Assembly (NCBI GenBank): GCA_964580235.1
Contig: CAZOJY010000133.1
Location: 1 to 8,834 of the forward strand
DNA: 8,834 nt
Direction of reading: 5' to 3'
Source of the DNA: G020348385 sp964580235
GTDB taxonomy: Bacteria; Acidobacteriota; Aminicenantia; Aminicenantales; Aminicenantaceae
A model generated the notes under the pieces. It made no database searches, was not told where the DNA came from, and saw only the letters and a program-made list of their open reading frames with translations. The position numbers and the translations under genes were made by a program. Shown one piece after another: positions 1 through 5,692 of this stretch; position 1 is the first letter of the stretch, and the number at the start of each line of letters is the position of its first letter.

Positions 1-32
1 TATAGTATTAAATCCCGGTAAAAAAAATCATG

Positions 33-53
33 TTTATGAATAATTCAGGTTAA
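33..53 (+). repeat. Copy 1 of a 20-21 bp dispersed repeat
   Basis: The first 20 bases read TTTATGAATAATTCAGGTTA. The same sequence recurs with one mismatch in 20 on the minus strand at 8489-8508, and with three mismatches on the plus strand at 8707-8727. Identity stops abruptly on both sides in all copies, as expected of a protein-binding site or the terminal inverted repeat of a mobile element. If it is an element end, this copy would be the right-hand end of something extending left of the window. I cannot assign it to an insertion sequence family. Confidence 0.55.
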
Positions 54-108
54 ATCAGAGTATATATTTTTCAGAATGTCTAAAGTTAAGATTTGATCCC
101 CCCCAAAA

Positions 109-144
109 AAAAGGCTCTGAGCTTTGTAAAGCTCAGAGCCTTTT
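109..144 (-). terminator. Rho-independent terminator of groESL
   Basis: A perfect inverted repeat, AAAAGGCTCTGAGCTTT (109-125) and its complement (128-144), is separated by only 2 nt. On the minus strand the GC-rich stem is followed by eight T residues and then Gs. It lies 18 bp past the groEL stop codon, so it should end the groES-groEL transcript. The plus-strand side also has four Ts, so weak bidirectional activity is possible. Confidence 0.93.
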
Positions 145-162
145 AAACTTCATCATGAACGA

Positions 163-1782
163 TTAGTACATATCACCGCCGGGAGGCATAGGCATCTTCG
201 GCCCTTTGTCTTCCTCAGGAATTTCAGAAATCAAACCTTCGGTGGTCAACAGGAGTCCGGCTATGCTGGAAGCATTCTGAAGAGCAATCCTCACGACTTT
301 CATCGGATCCAGAACACCACCCTTCACAAGATCTTCATACTTTTCTGTTAGAGCGTTGAATCCTTTATCCTGATTCATTTCCTTGACTTTCTCAACAATG
401 ACAGATCCTTCATACCCTGCATTGTTTGCGATTTGGCGGAGAGGTTCTTCGATCGCTCTTTTGACTATGTTTACGCCGATCTGCATATCCTCTTCAACCT
501 TCAGAGCATCAAGAGCCTTTTGTGCTCTTAGAAGCGCAACTCCTCCTCCAGGAACGATCCCTTCTTCAACAGCTGCTTTGGTCGCATGCATGGCATCTTC
601 CACGCGGGCTTTTTTCTCTTTGAGTTCGGTTTCTGTCGCCGCACCAACTTTGATCAGGGCCACCCCACCGACCATTTTGGCCAGCCTTTCCTGAAGTTTT
701 TCCCGGTCATAATCAGACGTTGTTTCTTCGATTTGAGTTCTGATCTGTTTGATCCGGGCCTGGACTTCTCCCTGATCACCCCGGCCTTCTACGATGGTGG
801 TGTTGTCCTTGTCGATGACCACTTTAGCGGCATTGCCCAGCCAATCGATGGTCACGCTCTCAAGCTTCACGCCGATATCCTCTGTTATGACTTTTCCTCC
901 GGTTAAAACAGCGATGTCTTCAAGCATGGCTTTGCGTCTGTCTCCAAAACCGGGGGCCTTCACCGAAGCACAGGAAAATGTCCCCTTCAGCTTGTTGACA
1001 ACCAACGTTGCTAAAGCTTCGCCTTCAACTTCTTCTGCTACAACCAGGAGGGGTTTGCCCATCTTTGCAACATTTTCGAGTAAGGGTAAAAAATCTCTTA
1101 AATTGCTGATTTTTTTCTCATGCAGAAGTATGAGAGGCTCCTCCAAGACACATTCCATGCGGTCAGGATCGGTGATGAAATACGGAGAGAGGTATCCCCG
1201 GTCAAACTGCATCCCTTCCACGATATCCATCGTCGTCTCCAAACCTTTGGCCTCTTCGACCGTGATCACACCGTCCTTACCGACTTTATCCATGGCCTCG
1301 GCAATAATTTTTCCGATGGATTCATCGTTGTTGGCAGAGATGGCTCCCACCTGGGAAATCATGTCACCGCTTACATCCCGGCTGATCTTCTTCAACTGCT
1401 CTACCACGAGAGCAACTGCTTGATCAATTCCCTTCTTAATGAGGTTGGGATTGGCTCCCGCCGTGACATACTTTAAACCCTCAGAATAAACGCTTTGGGC
1501 CAACACTGTGGCTGTTGTCGTGCCGTCTCCGGCTACATCAGAAGTTTTGGAAGCCACTTCTTTGACAAGTTGAGCACCCATGTTTTCCAGAGGATCTTTC
1601 AGCTCGATTTCTTTGGCCACTGTAACACCATCTTTCGTGCTCGTGGGAGCACCGAACTTCTTTTCTAACACGATATTTTTTCCCCTGGGGCCAAGGGTTT
1701 GCTTTACAACATTGCTTAACGCATTAACTCCCTTTAACAGGGATTGTCTGGCATCGTCACCAGTTGTGATTTGTTTTGCCAT
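163..1782 (-). CDS. groEL: Chaperonin GroEL (Hsp60, 60 kDa subunit)
   Basis: This is the large chaperonin subunit. Its 14-mer double ring encloses unfolded cytoplasmic proteins and folds them in ATP-driven cycles with GroES. The 539 residues are close to the usual 540-548 and appear complete. Visible signatures are TLGPRGKNIVLEK near residue 29, DGVTVAKEIEL at 51-61, the ATP-binding GDGTTTATVLA at 85-95, RGYLSPYF in the apical domain, KAPGFGDRRKAMLEDIA, and AAVEEGIVPGGGVALLRA near residue 400. The C-terminal tail is short (PMPPGGDMY) instead of the long GGM repeat of the E. coli protein. The ATG has an AAGGAG ribosome site at 1788-1793, 5 nt away. groES ends 22 bp upstream, so the two genes form one CIRCE-controlled operon that ends at the hairpin at 109-144. 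Nothing suggests a paralogue with altered function. Confidence 0.99.
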   Translation of the reverse strand: MAKQITTGDDARQSLLKGVNALSNVVKQTLGPRGKNIVLEKKFGAPTSTKDGVTVAKEIELKDPLENMGAQLVKEVASKTSDVAGDGTTTATVLAQSVYSEGLKYVTAGANPNLIKKGIDQAVALVVEQLKKISRDVSGDMISQVGAISANNDESIGKIIAEAMDKVGKDGVITVEEAKGLETTMDIVEGMQFDRGYLSPYFITDPDRMECVLEEPLILLHEKKISNLRDFLPLLENVAKMGKPLLVVAEEVEGEALATLVVNKLKGTFSCASVKAPGFGDRRKAMLEDIAVLTGGKVITEDIGVKLESVTIDWLGNAAKVVIDKDNTTIVEGRGDQGEVQARIKQIRTQIEETTSDYDREKLQERLAKMVGGVALIKVGAATETELKEKKARVEDAMHATKAAVEEGIVPGGGVALLRAQKALDALKVEEDMQIGVNIVKRAIEEPLRQIANNAGYEGSVIVEKVKEMNQDKGFNALTEKYEDLVKGGVLDPMKVVRIALQNASSIAGLLLTTEGLISEIPEEDKGPKMPMPPGGDMY

Positions 1783-1804
1783 TTTTACTCCTTTTTAACC
1801 AAAA

Positions 1805-2092
1805 TCAGGTGATTTTTGCGAGTATCTCTTCTTCGCGAAGAATCACATGCTCTTCGTCCTCAATTGTCACTTCTGTACCGCTGAATTTTCCAATGAGAAC
1901 CTTATCACCTTTTTTCACATCGAGAGGAATAACTTTTCCATCCTCAGTTACACGGCCTTTCCCCACAGCGATAACTTTGGCTTCTTGGGGTTTTTCCTTT
2001 GCCGTATCCGGAATGATTATTCCGCCTTTTGTGGCCTCCTCCGCCTCTAGTCTTTTGACTAAGACTCTGTCATGAAGAGGAATCACCTTCAT
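1805..2092 (-). CDS. groES: Co-chaperonin GroES (Hsp10)
   Basis: This 10 kDa co-chaperonin forms the heptameric lid on the GroEL ring. The 95 residues match the family length. It opens with the typical MKVIPLHDRVLVKR, followed by the mobile-loop region EATKGGIIIPDTAKEKPQEA (about 19-38) that contacts GroEL, then VIAVGKGRV, GDKVLIGKFSGTEV and the C-terminal EEHVILREEEILAKI. The ATG has a strong AGGAGG site (2098-2103) 5 nt upstream. It is first in the groESL operon. A good sigma70-type promoter and two CIRCE operators lie directly upstream, so heat-shock repression by HrcA is expected. Confidence 0.99.
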   Translation of the reverse strand: MKVIPLHDRVLVKRLEAEEATKGGIIIPDTAKEKPQEAKVIAVGKGRVTEDGKVIPLDVKKGDKVLIGKFSGTEVTIEDEEHVILREEEILAKIT

Positions 2093-2113
2093 TTGAACCT
2101 CCTATTATAATTT

Positions 2114-2140
2114 TTAGCAGTTAAAATACAAGAGTGCTAA
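2114..2140 (-). promoter_or_regulatory. Promoter-proximal CIRCE operator (imperfect)
   Basis: Read on the minus strand, a perfect left arm TTAGCACTC (2140-2132) is followed by a 9-nt spacer and the right arm AACTGCTAA (2122-2114). The right arm differs from consensus GAGTGCTAA at two positions. Spacing and orientation are exactly those of CIRCE, the HrcA repressor site. The left arm overlaps the -10 box and the predicted start near 2132, so bound HrcA would block RNA polymerase. Confidence 0.85.
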
Positions 2141-2167
2141 TATAAATAAAAATTCAGTGATTGTCAA
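2139..2167 (-). promoter_or_regulatory. groESL promoter (-35 TTGACA, -10 TATATT)
   Basis: On the minus strand a consensus -35 TTGACA (2167-2162), an ideal 17-bp spacer and a -10 TATATT (2144-2139, 5 of 6 matches) predict transcription starting near 2132, about 40 nt before the groES ATG. The -10 box runs directly into the proximal CIRCE, and the perfect distal CIRCE lies 16 bp upstream of the -35. This is a vegetative-type promoter under repressor control, not a sigma32-type one. Confidence 0.85.
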
Positions 2168-2183
2168 GAAAAAAATGAAAAAA

Positions 2184-2210
2184 TTAGCACTCCTTAGATA
2201 AGAGTGCTAA
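2184..2210 (-). promoter_or_regulatory. Distal CIRCE operator (perfect consensus)
   Basis: TTAGCACTC (2184-2192), a 9-nt spacer and GAGTGCTAA (2202-2210) form a perfect 9-9-9 CIRCE inverted repeat, the binding site of the HrcA repressor. It sits upstream of the groESL -35 box. Its centre is 70 bp from the centre of the imperfect CIRCE that overlaps the -10. This better-matched site may load HrcA and help it occupy the weaker site, or it may check read-through from the operon upstream; both roles are inference. Confidence 0.95.
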
Positions 2211-2284
2211 TTTCCCCTGGTATTTTCGCCTTTTCCCACATAAATCAGGGAAGGTTCAATTGGTGAGAGGGCCCTGCAGCGGAT

Positions 2285-2512
2285 CTACTTGACTTTAAGC
2301 GTTTTGCAGAGATTGTGCAGAGTATTGCGATGAATTCCCAGCGCCTGAGCTATTTTTGTCTTGTTCCCGTTATATTTTTGGGCGGCTGTATTTATGTAAA
2401 TTTTTTCAAATTCCTTAATGGCTTCCTTTAACGGAAGCTCTTTTTCTACCATCTCTTTTATCAATTGCATCAATCGCTCATGGATGGTAGGGTGCTTAGG
2501 ATTTTTCTGCAT
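2285..2512 (-). CDS. Small Fis-type helix-turn-helix DNA-binding protein
   Basis: This 75-residue protein has a C-terminal half, KYNGNKTKIAQALGIHRNTL (about 47-65), that matches the Fis/NtrC-type HTH: the helix starting at N50 enters a turn at LGI, then a recognition helix with the typical R-N-T-L. The N-terminal half (about 10-40) is amphipathic and rich in E and K, plausibly a dimerisation segment as in Fis. It is shorter than E. coli Fis (98 aa) and lacks the receiver and AAA+ domains of NtrC-type regulators, so it is a stand-alone DNA-binding module. The ATG has GAGG at 2518-2521. Its start overlaps the cvpA end by 17 nt in another frame, implying translational coupling. The 74-bp gap after its stop, before the distal CIRCE, holds only a weak bulged stem and no clear terminator. 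Its targets are unknown: a nucleoid-type role or local regulation are both possible. Confidence 0.85.
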   Translation of the reverse strand: MQKNPKHPTIHERLMQLIKEMVEKELPLKEAIKEFEKIYINTAAQKYNGNKTKIAQALGIHRNTLHNLCKTLKVK

Positions 2513-3029
2513 TTTTTCCTCTTTTCCCCATAATCTCTTGATAGGCCTCGCTGAATTTGTCCTTCAGTTCCTTAGGGATGAGATCGTATGCTGTTTCTGC
2601 AATTTTTATGCAGTAGGGTGTCAACCGGGATTCTTCCAAAATTCGAGTATTGACAGGAAAAACGAGCAGTCCAAAAACAATGACGCCGCAGATAAGCAGG
2701 CCCTTTGTGAACCCAAAAAATGCTCCCAAAAAGTGATTCAGCGATTTGAAAGGCCCCCTGACGGCTTTAGCCAACAGGATATTCATCACCCAACCTATAC
2801 CCAGCACAACGATAAAGATCAGAAAAAATCCCAACAATTGGGCCAGGACTTCGTTTCGAACGAATGTAATAACTTCCGCCAAATACGAGTAATATCTTAC
2901 AGCAAGAATCAAGCCGATGATTACAGCTAAAAGTCCGATGATTTGCCTGAGAAATCCTTTGATCGCACCAAGGATGACTGTTATGGCTATTATCACAAGA
3001 AGAAGGATGTCCAACCAGCTAAATCCCAT
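2496..3029 (-). CDS. cvpA: CvpA family inner-membrane protein
   Basis: This 177-residue membrane protein has four predicted hydrophobic segments at about 5-24, 27-45, 62-88 and 105-125, followed by a soluble charged tail. The opening (WLDILLLVIIAITVILGAIKG, then FLRQIIGLLAVIIGLILA) and the later SLNHFLGAFFGFTKGLLICG are characteristic of the CvpA/colicin V production family. In E. coli the family is needed for colicin V export and membrane stress tolerance, and cvpA is co-transcribed with purF; the biochemical role is unsettled. The ATG abuts the TAA of the PHP gene (TAAATG), with AAGGAGG at 3036-3042 inside that gene. This coupling and purC two genes upstream echo the purine link seen elsewhere. 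The tail overlaps the start of the Fis-like gene by 17 nt. Confidence 0.9.
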   Translation of the reverse strand: MGFSWLDILLLVIIAITVILGAIKGFLRQIIGLLAVIIGLILAVRYYSYLAEVITFVRNEVLAQLLGFFLIFIVVLGIGWVMNILLAKAVRGPFKSLNHFLGAFFGFTKGLLICGVIVFGLLVFPVNTRILEESRLTPYCIKIAETAYDLIPKELKDKFSEAYQEIMGKRGKNAEKS

Positions 3030-3911
3030 TTATGGCCTCCTTTTCCTCAATTCCTCCACCATCCAGTAACCCCCATGGTTCAAAGACCCAAATGGAATGT
3101 GAGGTTTGATCGTTCCGTGAAAATCCGAACCTGCCGTGGGAACAAGATCAAGCTCGCGCGCCATCTGGCTGTATAATCCGCTCTGCTTGAACGAATGATA
3201 GGAGGTATATATTTCCAATCCTTGGAGTCCTCTCTCTTTCAAGACCACAAGATCTTTTTTCTTCACCTTCTGAAAATAGGCTCCAGGATGGGCAAGAACA
3301 GGAACCGCCCTTGCGCGGGAAATGATGCCGAGCACATCCAAAATGTTTAAGTTTTGCCGCGGCACCGATGCTGGTTTCCCTTCCATAAAATAATCCTTGT
3401 AAAAATAATACGGCGCTAGAGGACGATTTTCTTCTTTCAGGTACTTCCTCAACTTGGAGTTGTTTTCTTTTTCTGCTTTGCTGAGGAGAATCTGGGCAAT
3501 CGTGACACCCAACGGGGGAAAAGGTCCTGCTTCTTTTTGAACTTCCTTCCACGTGATGTCAAAACCGAGCTCCTTGAGCTTTTTAATCCTTTCGCGGGCC
3601 TCCATCACCCGCCTCTTGGCCACGCGGGAGATGAGATCAGAAACAATCTTGTTCCTCCAGTCGACAAAAGGAAGGAGGAGATGAAACTCCCTCTCCTCAA
3701 AAATGGTAGTGAGCTCCATGCTGGGAATGATTTCCACACCAGCTTCTTTTCCATAAAGGAGTGCTTCCGGGTAGGCTGCGACTGTATCATGGTCCGATAT
3801 TGAAATCGCTTTCATTTTTTTTTCTTTTGCAAGCTGAACGATATGGAAAGGAGAAAAATCTCCATCGCTGCTTTTTGAAGAATGGATATGGAGGTCAATA
3901 AGAGAAGCCAT
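3030..3911 (-). CDS. PHP-domain metal-dependent phosphoesterase (TrpH/YciV type)
   Basis: This is a predicted PHP hydrolase of 293 residues from the ATG at 3911. Numbered from the GTG at 3914, the metal-site motifs are all present: DLHIHSSKSSDG (H9, H11, D17), SDHDT (D41, H42), IPSMELT (E67), H78, AHPGAY (H209), H240, and GSDFHG (D264, H266). An inserted helical segment (about 95-190) and the overall length fit the TrpH/YciV group. Characterised members hydrolyse 3',5'-nucleoside bisphosphates such as pAp or trim RNA 5' ends; histidinol phosphatase and DNA polymerase PHP domains are other, less similar branches. The start is ambiguous: the ATG at 3911 shares one base with the purC stop (TGATG), while the GTG at 3914 gives a 4-nt GTGA overlap. 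Neither has a clear ribosome site, so translation probably depends on coupling to purC. The substrate is inferred from the family. Confidence 0.9.
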   Translation of the reverse strand: MASLIDLHIHSSKSSDGDFSPFHIVQLAKEKKMKAISISDHDTVAAYPEALLYGKEAGVEIIPSMELTTIFEEREFHLLLPFVDWRNKIVSDLISRVAKRRVMEARERIKKLKELGFDITWKEVQKEAGPFPPLGVTIAQILLSKAEKENNSKLRKYLKEENRPLAPYYFYKDYFMEGKPASVPRQNLNILDVLGIISRARAVPVLAHPGAYFQKVKKKDLVVLKERGLQGLEIYTSYHSFKQSGLYSQMARELDLVPTAGSDFHGTIKPHIPFGSLNHGGYWMVEELRKRRP

Positions 3912-4801
3912 CACAATTCTTTATTATCGGTTATGAGACTGTATATTTCCATGTACCTTTCTAAAGTTTGCTGAATGATAGTTGGCGGCAACGGAGGAGG
4001 GGGCGAATTTTTATCCCAGTCAGTGCTGTCAAGGTAATCCCTGACAAATTGTTTATCCAGGCTCGATTGAGATTTTCCCGGGGCATAGTGCTCCACTGGC
4101 CAAAACCGAGAGGAATCGGGTGTGAAGATTTCATCCACAAGAATAAGCTCATCTTCAAACAGCCCAAATTCAAATTTTGTGTCTGCTATGATGATTCCTT
4201 TGGACAAAGCGTGGAAAGTGGCCTTCTGGTAAAGCTCCAGGCTCACGGTCTTGATCTTATGTGCAAGCTCTGATCCTACAATTTTCTGCATATCTTTGAA
4301 TGAAATATTTATATCGTGTCCCTCCTTGGCTTTCGTTGCCGGCGTAAAAATCGGCTCCTCCAACCGATCGGCCTGCTTCATTCCTTCAGGAAGCTTCACA
4401 CCACTCGTCTTCCCAGAAGCCTTGTATTCTCTCCATCCTGACCCGGAAAGATATCCCCTGACCACACACTCTATCGGAACCACTTCGGTCTTTCTCACAA
4501 CCATGGACCTTTTCTCCAGTTGCTCCTTGTGGTCGCGAAGATCTCCGGGATATCCATCCACGTCCGCCGTAATCACATGATTGGGACAGATCAACTCGGT
4601 GTAGACAAACCAGAAAAGGGAAAGCTGTGTGAGTATTTTTCCTTTATTCGGGATGAGCGAAGGAAGAACATAATCAAACGCAGAAATACGGTCTGATGCA
4701 ACAATCAGAAGATTTTCCCCGAGTTCATACACCTCTCTGACCTTGCCTTTTTTAAAAAGTTTTAAACCTGGGATGGTTATTTCAGAGTAGGTTTTTTCCA
4801 T
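3911..4801 (-). CDS. purC: Phosphoribosylaminoimidazole-succinocarboxamide synthase (SAICAR synthetase)
   Basis: This enzyme joins CAIR and aspartate with ATP to form SAICAR in de novo purine synthesis. Motifs in order are the ATP-loop-like KGKVREVYELG (18-28), VASDRISAFDYVLPSLIPNKG (34-54), VVPIECVVRGYLSGSGWREY (107-126), KEGHDINIS (159-167), IADTKFEFG (205-213) and VDEIFTPDSSRFWP (222-235), then SLDKQFVRDYL. At 296 residues it is the long form, like yeast Ade1 (about 306), not the 235-240 aa form of E. coli and Bacillus. The ATG is preceded by AAGGAA at 4808-4813. pgeF ends 101 bp upstream, and that gap shows only weak promoter-like boxes, so co-transcription or a separate promoter are both possible. 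The stop overlaps the downstream PHP gene. All expected motifs are intact. Confidence 0.97.
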   Translation of the reverse strand: MEKTYSEITIPGLKLFKKGKVREVYELGENLLIVASDRISAFDYVLPSLIPNKGKILTQLSLFWFVYTELICPNHVITADVDGYPGDLRDHKEQLEKRSMVVRKTEVVPIECVVRGYLSGSGWREYKASGKTSGVKLPEGMKQADRLEEPIFTPATKAKEGHDINISFKDMQKIVGSELAHKIKTVSLELYQKATFHALSKGIIIADTKFEFGLFEDELILVDEIFTPDSSRFWPVEHYAPGKSQSSLDKQFVRDYLDSTDWDKNSPPPPLPPTIIQQTLERYMEIYSLITDNKEL

Positions 4802-4902
4802 TTGTTTTTCCTTGCAATAGAAAGCGTTTTAAGCTGGGCAGATAAAGGATAAAAAAATTGGGATCAAAAAGCAACAAAAATGCATCCGCACCAAAAAACT
4901 AT

Positions 4903-5607
4903 CTATGCGGATGTCATTCCGATAAAACTCAGCATGCGGCCTTCCGTCTGTTGAGACCGCCGATAGGAAAGGAGATCCGGCTCGCAATGGGTGCACAGGT
5001 TCACCATAAATATGTTAGAATCCTTGACACCTTCATCTTTCAATTGATGTTTAATCGCCATCGACAGATCAAGATAAAATTTTCCGGCATGAAGGGGATG
5101 CGGAAGAAACACATCCTGCCTCAATTCTTCCTCTTTGAATTTCTTTCTGACATCCTCTCCGACTACATAGCAATCTTTCCCTATGCATGGACCAAAAGCA
5201 ACCAACAGGGATGAAGGCTTGCAATGAAAGTGTTCTTTCAAGCACTTCACAACCTTTTGGGCCAGTCTTTGACTTGTGCTCCTCCAGCCGCAATGAACGG
5301 CAGCTACGGCCTTTTTCTCCCGGTCCACAATCAAAACAGGCAGACAATCCGCTGTTTCGATGACAAGCAAAATGCCTTGACGGCCGGTCAGCAGGGCATC
5401 TCCCCCTAATCTTTCCTCAGGAACATCCTCGATAATATGAAGGATGTCAGAATGAATCTGGTTTAAAAAGAGAAGATCGAAATTTTTCAGGCCTCTGTGT
5501 GTTTCCAAATCATACAGTTTCCAGTGTCTGCTGCCAAAACCATGAACAAGGAAGGGAATTTTTTTCCACCCGGGAACAAAATAAAGCGCCTCAGATTCCA
5601 ATTTCAT
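4903..5607 (-). CDS. pgeF: Laccase-domain protein PgeF/YfiH family (peptidoglycan editing factor, purine nucleoside activity)
   Basis: This belongs to the multicopper-oxidase-like DUF152 family (YfiH, YlmD, human LACC1). Signatures are NQIHSD, GGDALLT, ETADCLPV, AAVHCGWR, GPCIG and a C-terminal CTHCEPDLLSYRR. Counting from the ATG at 5607, the predicted zinc ligands are H52, C88 and H105. Their 36 and 17 residue spacing matches the H-C-H set described in E. coli YfiH. Relatives phosphorolyse purine nucleosides and deaminate adenosine; in E. coli PgeF prevents misincorporation of L-serine into peptidoglycan precursors. The name polyphenol oxidase is historical. The ATG at 5607 (234 aa) is chosen because AAGGTG lies 4 nt upstream; an in-frame GTG at 5613 would overlap that site. 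It starts a divergent pair with the radical SAM gene and lies 101 bp before purC. It carries extra cysteines (CTHC and others) of unknown purpose. Confidence 0.93.
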   Translation of the reverse strand: MKLESEALYFVPGWKKIPFLVHGFGSRHWKLYDLETHRGLKNFDLLFLNQIHSDILHIIEDVPEERLGGDALLTGRQGILLVIETADCLPVLIVDREKKAVAAVHCGWRSTSQRLAQKVVKCLKEHFHCKPSSLLVAFGPCIGKDCYVVGEDVRKKFKEEELRQDVFLPHPLHAGKFYLDLSMAIKHQLKDEGVKDSNIFMVNLCTHCEPDLLSYRRSQQTEGRMLSFIGMTSA

Positions 5608-5675
5608 ATGCACCTTTTATATCTTCTGAATGCAAAAAATACAAGGAGCCACTCCATAATTGATGAGAAGATTTA

Positions 5676-5684
5676 TGTTATAAT
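5676..5684 (+). promoter_or_regulatory. Extended -10 promoter of the radical SAM gene
   Basis: TGTTATAAT is a perfect extended -10 element (TGn plus consensus TATAAT at 5679-5684). No good -35 is visible at 16-18 bp, which extended -10 promoters can tolerate. The predicted start is near 5691, only about 2 nt before the ATG at 5693, leaving no room for a ribosome site. Confidence 0.65.
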
Positions 5685-5692
5685 CAAAAAAA

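Noticed and set aside
2..43. Short open frame from the left edge to a TAA on the plus strand (13 codons)
   Set aside because: It is too short to distinguish from chance, and its end coincides with the repeat sequence.
794..1423. Long plus-strand open frame (209 codons) opposite groEL
   Set aside because: It is antisense to highly conserved groEL codons; its serine-rich translation has no recognisable motif and there is no ribosome site. It is a by-product of groEL codon bias.
2239..2252. Partial match (ATAAATCAGG) to the dispersed 21-bp repeat between the Fis-like gene and CIRCE
   Set aside because: Only about 10-11 bases match and the rest diverges; chance is likely in AT-rich DNA.
2225..2260. 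Possible terminator hairpin after the Fis-like gene (CCTTCCC with GGGAAAAGG on the minus strand)
   Set aside because: The stem needs a 2-nt bulge and is not followed by a T tract.
2418..2930. Plus-strand open frame (170 codons) opposite cvpA and the Fis-like gene
   Set aside because: It overlaps two well-supported genes on the other strand, and its translation shows no domain or natural composition.
3148..3552. Minus-strand 134-codon frame inside the PHP gene
   Set aside because: It is an alternate frame of a gene with intact catalytic motifs. The translation is rich in R, S and K without a fold signature.
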